From JAGQTE01 sp964648005 (lineage in GTDB: Bacteria > Actinomycetota > Acidimicrobiia > Acidimicrobiales > Acidimicrobilacustridaceae), in NCBI GenBank assembly GCA_964648005.1, contig CAZYKR010000119.1, positions 1-12,667 of the forward strand: DNA of 12,667 nucleotides, given 5' to 3'. The notes beneath the pieces are model-generated. The model saw only the letters and a list, made by a program, of their open reading frames with translations. It made no database searches and had not been told where the DNA came from. The translations under genes were made by a program, and so were the position numbers. Shown here one piece after another: positions 6,984 through 12,667 of this stretch. Every line of letters starts with the position of its first letter. Position 1 is the stretch's first letter.

Positions 6984-8218
6984 CAGACCGTCAGCTCCTC
7001 GTCGAGCTCACGCCTGGCCGCGGCGGAGGCGTTGGCGCCGCGCAGCAGCGCCCAGAACACCAGGAAGAGCACGAGCCCGATGGTGCCGACGAGCGCCGGG
7101 TTCCAGTCGTTGTCGAGCGTGAGGCGGATGGCGCCGAGCATGAGCAGCCAGCCGAGCGACGCCGGGATGAGCACCTTCCAGCCGAGGTGCATCAGCTGGT
7201 CGTAGCGCAGGCGGGGCAGCGTGGCCCGGAACCAGACGAACATGAACAAGAAGCACACCAGCTTCACGAAGAACCAGCCGATCGACCACACCCACGCCGG
7301 TCCCCAGGGCGCCGGGCCGGCGGGGCCGCCGAGGAACAGCGTCACGAAGATGGCCGACATGGTCACCGTGTTCATGAACTCGGCAAGGAAGAACAGGGCG
7401 AAACGGATCGAGCTGTACTCGGTGTTGAAGCCGGCGACGAGCTCCTGCTCGGCCTCGACGAGGTCGAACGGCGGGCGGTTGAGCTCGGCGGTGCCGGCGA
7501 TGACGAAGATGACGAAGGGCACGGCCAGCGTGGTGAGGATGGCCCAGTTCGGCAGGATGCCCCACAAGCCGGGGCCGGCCTGCTCGACGACCATGTTGTG
7601 GGTCGACAGGGTGCCGGTGACCAGCACGACGGCCATCGCCGACAGACCCATCGCTGCCTCGTACGACACCATCTGTGCCGAGGCCCGCACCGAGCCGAGC
7701 AGCGGGTACTTCGAACCCGACGACCAGCCGGCCAGCATCACGCCGTACACGGCGATCGACGACATGGCGAGGACGAACAAGATGCCGATCGGCGGGTCGG
7801 CCAGCTGGAGGTAGGTCTCCTTGCCGAAGATGGTGACCGTGCCGTCGCCGCCGTTGGCGAAGTTGCCGCCGATCGGGATGATGGCGAACAACAAGAACGC
7901 CGGAACGAACGACAAGAAGGGCGCCAGTGCGTACACCCGTCGCTCGGCGCGCTCGGGCATCAGGTTCTCCTTGAAGAACAGCTTGATGCCGTCGGCCAGC
8001 GTCTGCAGGATGCCGAACGGGCCGGCACGGTTCGGCCCGATGCGGTTCTGCATGTCCGACACGAGCTTGCGCTCGAACCAGACCATGAGCATGGTCGCCA
8101 CCAGCAGCAGGACGAAGGTGACGAGCACCTTGAGCAGCACGATCCCGATCGTCGCCAGGTCGACCTCGCCCGACAGCAGCGGGTCGCCGGCGATGACGAC
8201 GGCGGTCACGGCGCTCAT
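6983..8218 (-). CDS. nuoH: NADH-quinone oxidoreductase subunit H (NuoH), membrane anchor of the quinone site
   Basis: NuoH joins the peripheral arm to the membrane arm and forms much of the quinone tunnel and the first proton-coupling channel. The 411-residue product is strongly hydrophobic, with about eight or nine membrane helices. Hallmark loops are present: ERKLVSDMQNRIGPNRAGP begins at residue 49 and continues to GIKLFFKE (77-84). A GWSSGSKYPLLGSVRASAQ segment lies at 164-182. The third cytoplasmic loop, rich in conserved acids, starts at AELNRPPFDLVEAEQELVAG (244-263) and continues with FNTEYSSIRFALFFLAEF (264-281). It is longer than the E. coli form (about 325) because of an N-terminal leader and an extra C-terminal segment ending in a charged tail (RRELDEEL). 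The ATG at 8218 overlaps the nuoG stop as ATGA, and the end overlaps nuoI by one base (TGATG). The ribosome site (GGCGGTG, 8223-8229) is weak, consistent with coupled translation. Confidence 0.98.
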   Translation of the reverse strand: MSAVTAVVIAGDPLLSGEVDLATIGIVLLKVLVTFVLLLVATMLMVWFERKLVSDMQNRIGPNRAGPFGILQTLADGIKLFFKENLMPERAERRVYALAPFLSFVPAFLLFAIIPIGGNFANGGDGTVTIFGKETYLQLADPPIGILFVLAMSSIAVYGVMLAGWSSGSKYPLLGSVRASAQMVSYEAAMGLSAMAVVLVTGTLSTHNMVVEQAGPGLWGILPNWAILTTLAVPFVIFVIAGTAELNRPPFDLVEAEQELVAGFNTEYSSIRFALFFLAEFMNTVTMSAIFVTLFLGGPAGPAPWGPAWVWSIGWFFVKLVCFLFMFVWFRATLPRLRYDQLMHLGWKVLIPASLGWLLMLGAIRLTLDNDWNPALVGTIGLVLFLVFWALLRGANASAAARRELDEELTV

Positions 8219-10896
8219 GCCGCACCGCCGGTCTCGATGCGGATGTCGGTCACGGGCTGGGTGGCGTCGATGAGCCGGTTCACCGCCACGTCGGGCTGGT
8301 TGGTGTGCACCGCCGCGGTGCCGCGCAGCACGGTGGCGTCGGTGACGATCTCGACCTCGACGCCACCTCGCGGCGACTTCACCCGCAAGGTCTGGCCTTC
8401 CACGACGCCGAGGCGGTCGAAGTCGTACGGGTTGACGCGCAGGACCGTGCCCGGCGTGAGTCCGGCGAGCGACGGCGACGCCTGGGTCAGCGTGCCGAGG
8501 TCGTAGAGCTTGCGCGTTGCCACCAGGCGGAGGGCGTAGGCGTCGAGCGCGGGTGGGTCGAGGGGCTGGGCCGCCGAGAAGGCGACCATCGGCGGCAGCG
8601 ACGGCCCCGCCGGCTCGGGGTCACCGTCGGGCGCGTCGGCCTCGGTCGCCTCGTCCCCGTCGGGGGCGTCCGACGCGACCGGTGCGTCCGCCTCCTCGTC
8701 GGGCGCCTCGTCGGGCGTCGGCGTCGGCTCGGCGGGCAGGGGTGCCACGATGCCGTCGCCGGCGTCGGGCGAGAGCAGCCGCTCGAGCGTGATGCCCTCG
8801 AGCGCCGGCGCCATCGCCGCCGCTTCGTTCCAGAGATCGTCGGTGGAGGCGACCTGCAGATCGCTCCCCAACCGGCGCGCCAACTCGGCGGCGATCTCCC
8901 AGTCGCTGCGGGCGGTGCCGGGCGGCGTGACCTTCTGGTTCAGCAGGCTGATGCGGCCTTCGAGGTTCGTGGTCGAGCCTTCGACCTCACCGAAGGCCGC
9001 CACCGGCAGCACGACGTCGGCCTGCAGGACCGACGGGTTCAAGAAGATGTCGAGGGCGATGATGCGCCGCGCCCCGTCGAGCCCCCGCGTGGCCAGGTCC
9101 CGATCGGGGAAGTCGGTGAGCGGATCGGCCCCGAGCAGGACGAGGGTGTCGATCTGCCCGGCAGCGGCGGCGGTGAGGATGCCGGCGGTGTCCAGCCCGG
9201 CGGTGCTCGGCACGGTCGGCCAGGTGGTCCGGTACCACGCCGCGCCGTCGGTGAGCGTCGCTCGGCCCGGCAGCAGCCCCGGTGCCAGCCCCATCTCGAG
9301 CGCGCCCCGCTCGTTGCCCCGGCGCACCAGCGGCAGGAACCGCACCTGCGGGTAGGCCTCGGCGAGAGCGGCGGCAGCGTCGGTGATCCACTGGGGGGAC
9401 TCGGCGACGGACTGCGTCCCGACCACGACCGTCAAGGTGCCCGCCTCGGCCGCTGCCGCCACGCGGGCGCGGGCGGCATCCAATGCGTCCGGGTCGACGC
9501 CGCCGGCGTCCTGGCCCTGCGGGATGCCGTGCAGCAGGGCCCGCACCGCGGCGTGCACCTCGCCGGGCCGATGCTGCAGCACGACGGCGGCGTGGTCGGA
9601 CAGCGACGTGCGGACCGGCGTGACCTCGACGAGGCCGATGCCGTCGTGCACCAGGGCGTGGCGCAGCCGCAGGTACAGCACCGGCAGCGCTTCCTTGGGA
9701 TCGGGGCCGAGGTACAGCACCGTGCCGCCGGGGCGGCAGGCGTCGTCGATCGTCGCCTGGGGCAGCCCCAGCACGGCCTCGGCCGGGAGGCTGTCGCCGA
9801 GCCGGCAGTCGACGTTGTCGGTGCCGAGCACGCCCTTGGCCAGCTTGGCCCAGGCATAGGCCGCCTCGTTCGTGAGCCGAGCGCCACCGATCACGCCGAT
9901 GCGCCCCGGGCCGCCGGCGTCGAGCGCGGCTTGCAGCGCCGCCGCCGCCTCACCGAGGGCCTCGGCCCAGCGCGCCTGGCGGTGCGCGTCACCCTGCTTG
10001 ACCAGCGGCTCACGCAGGCGGTGCTCGCTGCCGAGCGCCTCGAAGTTGAACCGCCCCTTGTCGCAGAGCCAGCCCCAGTTGACGGGGTCGATGTCGATGC
10101 CCTGGTAGCGCAGCACCTCGTTGCGACTCGACTCGATCGCCATGCGGCAGCCGACGGCGCAGGTCTGACACGTCGACTCGACGGCTTCGAGGTCCCACGG
10201 GCGGGCGCGGAAGCGATACGTGGCCGATGTCAGGGCGCCCACCGGACAGATCTGCACGGTGTTGCCCGAGAAGTACGAGGCGAACGGGTCGTCCGGGAAG
10301 GTGTTGACCTCGGTGTCGTTGCCCCGGTTGATGAAGTGGATCAGCGGGTCGCCGGCGACCTCTTTGGCGAAGCGCGTGCAGCGGTCGCACAGGATGCAGC
10401 GCTCGCGGTCCAACAGCACGATGTCGCTGATCGGGATGGGCTTGGCCTTGTGGCGCTTCTCTTCGACGAACCGGCTCTCACCGGGACCGTTGGCGACCGT
10501 CTGGTCCTGCAGCGGGCACTCGCCCCCCTTGTCGCAGACCGGGCAGTCGAGCGGGTGGTTGATCAGCAGGAGCTCGAGCACGCCCTCCTGCGCCTTGATC
10601 GTGACCGGCGACGCCGTCTCGACCACCATGCCCGGCGTGCACTCGAGCATGCAGGTGGGCTGCAGCGCCGGGCCACGACCGGTGTCGACCTCGCAGATGC
10701 ACATCCGGCACATGCCGACCGGGGTCATGCGCGGGTGGTAGCAGAAGCGCGGGATGTAGATGCCGTGCCGTTCGGCGGCGTCGATGATCAGCTCGCCCTC
10801 GTCGGCGATGATCTCGCGCCCGTCGATGGTCACGGGCACACCCGGCACCACCTCGGGTTCGACCTCGGCATCGGGCGTGGCGGCGGTGTCGGTCAC
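8215..10896 (-). CDS. nuoG: NADH-quinone oxidoreductase subunit G (NuoG), iron-sulfur protein with MopB-like domain
   Basis: NuoG is the largest peripheral-arm subunit (893 residues, near the 780-910 usual range) and carries electrons from N3 toward NuoI. A ferredoxin domain (about 20-100) has N1b ligands Cys52, Cys63, Cys66 and probably Cys82. The His-Cys cluster N5 uses His114, Cys118, Cys121 and Cys127. N4 uses Cys167, Cys170, Cys173 and Cys217. A further set, Cys243, Cys246, Cys250 and Cys278, matches the extra N7 cluster found in only some bacteria. A molybdopterin-oxidoreductase-like fold follows (about 290-700), normally without cofactor in complex I. An acidic, Pro/Ala-rich linker (about 721-766) leads to an ADC-like C-terminal domain (about 795-890). 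The start is GTG at 10896, overlapping the nuoF stop as GTGA, with GGAGGTG upstream. The end overlaps nuoH as ATGA. Confidence 0.98.
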   Translation of the reverse strand: MTDTAATPDAEVEPEVVPGVPVTIDGREIIADEGELIIDAAERHGIYIPRFCYHPRMTPVGMCRMCICEVDTGRGPALQPTCMLECTPGMVVETASPVTIKAQEGVLELLLINHPLDCPVCDKGGECPLQDQTVANGPGESRFVEEKRHKAKPIPISDIVLLDRERCILCDRCTRFAKEVAGDPLIHFINRGNDTEVNTFPDDPFASYFSGNTVQICPVGALTSATYRFRARPWDLEAVESTCQTCAVGCRMAIESSRNEVLRYQGIDIDPVNWGWLCDKGRFNFEALGSEHRLREPLVKQGDAHRQARWAEALGEAAAALQAALDAGGPGRIGVIGGARLTNEAAYAWAKLAKGVLGTDNVDCRLGDSLPAEAVLGLPQATIDDACRPGGTVLYLGPDPKEALPVLYLRLRHALVHDGIGLVEVTPVRTSLSDHAAVVLQHRPGEVHAAVRALLHGIPQGQDAGGVDPDALDAARARVAAAAEAGTLTVVVGTQSVAESPQWITDAAAALAEAYPQVRFLPLVRRGNERGALEMGLAPGLLPGRATLTDGAAWYRTTWPTVPSTAGLDTAGILTAAAAGQIDTLVLLGADPLTDFPDRDLATRGLDGARRIIALDIFLNPSVLQADVVLPVAAFGEVEGSTTNLEGRISLLNQKVTPPGTARSDWEIAAELARRLGSDLQVASTDDLWNEAAAMAPALEGITLERLLSPDAGDGIVAPLPAEPTPTPDEAPDEEADAPVASDAPDGDEATEADAPDGDPEPAGPSLPPMVAFSAAQPLDPPALDAYALRLVATRKLYDLGTLTQASPSLAGLTPGTVLRVNPYDFDRLGVVEGQTLRVKSPRGGVEVEIVTDATVLRGTAAVHTNQPDVAVNRLIDATQPVTDIRIETGGAA
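8599..8736 (-). other. Acidic low-complexity linker in NuoG
   Basis: NuoG residues about 721-766 are almost entirely Asp, Glu, Ala and Pro, with small repeats such as DAPDGD twice (743-748 and 754-759). The stretch joins the MopB-like fold to the C-terminal ADC-like domain and is probably a disordered tether. There is no cofactor motif in it. Confidence 0.8.
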
Positions 10897-12248
10897 GCCG
10901 CACCTCCGGGGAGGCCGACCGCCTGTGCCGGCGCCGACGCCGCCTCCGCGCGCGCGGCGCGGGCGATGTGGGCCTCGAACTCGGGGCGGAAGCGGCCGAG
11001 CGCCGACGCCAGCGGCGACACCGCCGACGGACCGAGCGGGCAGATCGTCGTCTGCTTCGGCGGCCAGGCGATGCCGGGGCTGATGTTGTCGGCGACGTCC
11101 ATGAGCAGGTCGAGGTCGCTCGGGCGGCCGTAGCCGTCGAGGATGCGCCGCAGGATCTTCTCGAGCCAGTTGGTGCCCTCACGACAGGGCGTGCACTTCC
11201 CGCACGACTCGTGGGAGAAGAACTTCACCACGCTGAGGCAGGCGGCCACGGCATCGGTCGTGTCGTCCATCACGACGATGGCGCCGGAGCCCAGCATCGA
11301 ACCCGCCTTGTCGACCGTCGCCTTCTCGAGCGGGAGGTCGAGGTGCTCCTCGTAGAACCACGGGGCGGAGGCGCCGCCGGGGATGAAGCACTTCAGGGCG
11401 CGGTCGCTGCGGATGCCGCCGCCGTAGACCGGCGCGTAGATGATGTCGCGGAACGTCGTGACGCCGTACTCGACCTCGAACACCCCCGGGGTCTTGACGT
11501 GACCCGACACGGCGAAGATGCGCGTGCCCTTGGAGCCCTCGGCGCCCAATTCGGCGAAGGTGTCACCGCCGTTGCTGACGATCCAGGGGATGTTCGAGAG
11601 CGTCTCGACGTTGTTGACCACCGTCGGCTGCATGTACAAGCCCTTGGCCGCCGGGAAGAACGGCGGCTTGAGGCGCGGCATCCCGCGGTTGCCCTCGAGG
11701 CTCTCGATGAGCGCCGTCTCCTCACCGACGATGTACGCGCCCGCACCCCAGGCCATGACCACGTCGATCGAGTAGTCCGAGCCCAGGATGTTCTTGCCGA
11801 TGTAGCCCTTGGCGTAGGCCTCGTTGAGGGCCTTGGCCACCCGTTCCTGGGCCAGCGCCATCTCGCCCCGGATGTAGATGAAGGCCTGGGCGGCGCCGAT
11901 GGCATAGCTGGCGAGCAGCACACCCTCGATCAGCTGGTGCGGGTCGCGCTCCATGAGGAGGCGGTCCTTGTAGGTGCCCGGCTCGGACTCGTCACCGTTG
12001 ACGACGAGGTAGCGCGGCCACACGCCGGGCGGGCAGAACCCCCACTTGACGCCGGCGGGGAAGCCGGCGCCGCCCCGGCCGAGCAGGCTGGCGTCCTTGA
12101 CCTGTTCGGCGACCTGCGCCGGCGACATCGACCCGAGCGCCATGCGCAGCGCCTGGTAACCACCGGTCTCCTCGTAGCGGGTGATCGTGTGGCTGTCGGG
12201 CGTGTCGAACCGCCGGGTGATGATCTTGGGGGCGTCGGTGATGGTCAC
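10893..12248 (-). CDS. nuoF: NADH-quinone oxidoreductase subunit F (NuoF), NADH- and FMN-binding
   Basis: NuoF oxidises NADH, passes two electrons to FMN and then on through 4Fe-4S cluster N3, on the cytoplasmic tip of complex I. I place the start at GTG 12248, giving 451 residues, close to family length. A GGGAGG ribosome site lies six bases upstream and the start overlaps the nuoE stop as GTGA. An in-frame ATG 14 codons upstream (12290) would add an Arg-rich, unconserved stretch read inside nuoE, so I reject it. Visible motifs are the glycine-rich GRGGAGFPAGVKW (57-69), NGDESEPGTYKDR (84-96) and GAGAYIVGEETALIESLEG (168-186), all for FMN/NADH binding. The SLBB-like region follows around 245-330. 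The N3 ligands are Cys349, Cys352 and Cys355 in ESCGKCTPC plus Cys403 in TICPLG. The Ala/Gly-rich C-terminal tail (about 430-451) is lineage-specific. The stop overlaps nuoG by four bases. Confidence 0.98.
   Translation of the reverse strand: MTITDAPKIITRRFDTPDSHTITRYEETGGYQALRMALGSMSPAQVAEQVKDASLLGRGGAGFPAGVKWGFCPPGVWPRYLVVNGDESEPGTYKDRLLMERDPHQLIEGVLLASYAIGAAQAFIYIRGEMALAQERVAKALNEAYAKGYIGKNILGSDYSIDVVMAWGAGAYIVGEETALIESLEGNRGMPRLKPPFFPAAKGLYMQPTVVNNVETLSNIPWIVSNGGDTFAELGAEGSKGTRIFAVSGHVKTPGVFEVEYGVTTFRDIIYAPVYGGGIRSDRALKCFIPGGASAPWFYEEHLDLPLEKATVDKAGSMLGSGAIVVMDDTTDAVAACLSVVKFFSHESCGKCTPCREGTNWLEKILRRILDGYGRPSDLDLLMDVADNISPGIAWPPKQTTICPLGPSAVSPLASALGRFRPEFEAHIARAARAEAASAPAQAVGLPGGAA
10901..10907 (-). 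promoter_or_regulatory. Ribosome binding site of nuoG
   Basis: GGAGGTG on the minus strand sits four bases before GTG 10896, inside the final codons of nuoF. It supports the GTG start, which shares four bases with the nuoF stop. Confidence 0.8.
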
Positions 12249-12667
12249 GCGTCGCCTCCCGCGCCGGGCGCCTCGTTGGCGTGCATCCACGCCGGCTCCA
12301 CCGCCGCCTCGGCGACGGGCACGATGCCGGCGGTGCGGTCGGCCGGGATGTGCTGGCGCACCCGGGCCAACGTGCCGTGCGGCGGCACCTCGTGGTCGAG
12401 CTTGCCGGCGGCCAGATCATCGATCAGGCGGTCGAAGTCGTCGTTGGTCACGCTGGTGACGTACCGGTAGTTGACCTGCAGGCACGGCGCCTCCGTGCAG
12501 GCTGCGATGCACTCCACCTCTTCGAGGGTGAAGCGCCCGTCGGCGGTGGTGCCGCCGGGGGCGACCCCGAGCCGCTCGCTGGCGTGGGCGAGCAGCTCCT
12601 CGCCGCCGCAGAGCATGCACGAGATGTTCGTGCAGATGCGCAGGATGTTCTTGGCCGCGGGCTCGCG
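12245..12667 (-). CDS. nuoE: NADH-quinone oxidoreductase subunit E (NuoE), C-terminal 140 residues; 5' end outside window
   Basis: NuoE is the small thioredoxin-fold subunit of the NADH dehydrogenase module and binds the off-path 2Fe-2S cluster N1a next to the FMN of NuoF. The frame is open from the right edge to a TGA at 12247-12245, giving 140 residues. All four cluster cysteines are visible. The first pair has four residues between them (fragment residues 12 and 17, in ICTNISC), and the second pair has three (residues 53 and 57, in ECIAAC). This is the family pattern. The N-terminal helical part is missing because of the window edge. An internal Met at 12616 lies between the first two ligands, so it cannot be the true start. 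The C-terminus after the fold is a poorly conserved tail of about 60 residues. The stop overlaps the nuoF GTG start by four bases. Identity is very secure from the cysteine pattern and position. Confidence 0.95.
   Translation of the reverse strand, partial: REPAAKNILRICTNISCMLCGGEELLAHASERLGVAPGGTTADGRFTLEEVECIAACTEAPCLQVNYRYVTSVTNDDFDRLIDDLAAGKLDHEVPPHGTLARVRQHIPADRTAGIVPVAEAAVEPAWMHANEAPGAGGDA
12255..12260 (-). promoter_or_regulatory. Ribosome binding site of nuoF
   Basis: GGGAGG on the minus strand lies six bases before GTG 12248, inside the last codons of nuoE. It favours the GTG start over the in-frame ATG at 12290, which has no comparable upstream motif and lies within nuoE coding sequence. 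Confidence 0.8.

Noticed and set aside
8215..10896. NuoG as a molybdenum enzyme such as formate dehydrogenase
   Set aside because: The order of N1b, N5, N4 and N7 ligands and its position between nuoF and nuoH identify complex I NuoG, whose MopB-like domain is normally empty. I see no obvious Cys/Sec metal ligand at the expected place.
8305..11133. A 942-codon open frame on the plus strand opposite nuoG and the end of nuoF
   Set aside because: It is exactly antisense to secure genes. Its product is an Arg/Gly/Val/Asp/His-rich string with no domain or hydrophobic core, and in DNA this G+C-rich long antisense frames are expected because stop codons are rare.

Overview
The window holds ten consecutive genes of a bacterial respiratory complex I (proton-pumping NADH:quinone oxidoreductase, NDH-1). 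All are on the minus strand, so transcription runs from the right edge to the left edge. The order is nuoE (3' part only), nuoF, nuoG, nuoH, nuoI, nuoJ, nuoK, nuoL, nuoM, nuoN (3' end cut off). nuoA-D are expected to the right, outside the window. I see no RNA gene, mobile element, CRISPR array, promoter or terminator, and there is no non-coding stretch longer than 9 bases.

Layout from right to left: the NADH-oxidising module is 12667-8215. It has NuoE with 2Fe-2S N1a, NuoF with FMN and 4Fe-4S N3, and NuoG with N1b, N5, N4, N7 and a molybdopterin-oxidoreductase-like fold. Next come the membrane anchor NuoH (8218-6983) and the ferredoxin-like NuoI (6983-6297; clusters N6a/N6b), which carry electrons toward the quinone site. 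The membrane arm follows: NuoJ, NuoK and the three antiporter-like pumps NuoL, NuoM and NuoN (6297-1). The visible cofactor ligands and the principal membrane Glu/Lys residues are present and every frame is intact, so the complex should be functional.

Eight of nine gene junctions overlap by 1 or 4 bases (GTGA, ATGA or TGATG). The ninth, nuoK-nuoL, has a 9-base gap. This implies one transcript with tight translational coupling. nuoF, nuoG and nuoK start with GTG.

The DNA is very G+C-rich. Codon third positions are almost always G or C, which produces long spurious open frames on the opposite strand. Gene order, GTG starts, high G+C, a NuoG with the N7 cysteines, and acidic/His-rich extensions fit an actinobacterium. 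I would guess Acidimicrobiia-like, but that is an impression and not a demonstrated placement.

This is mainly ordinary housekeeping sequence, and I do not see a new biological system. The unusual features are low-complexity Asp/Glu/His/Ala-rich insertions or tails on NuoI, NuoL, NuoM and NuoG (NuoL and NuoM share a six-residue motif), a short in-frame duplication near the start of NuoN, and the run of coupled junctions.
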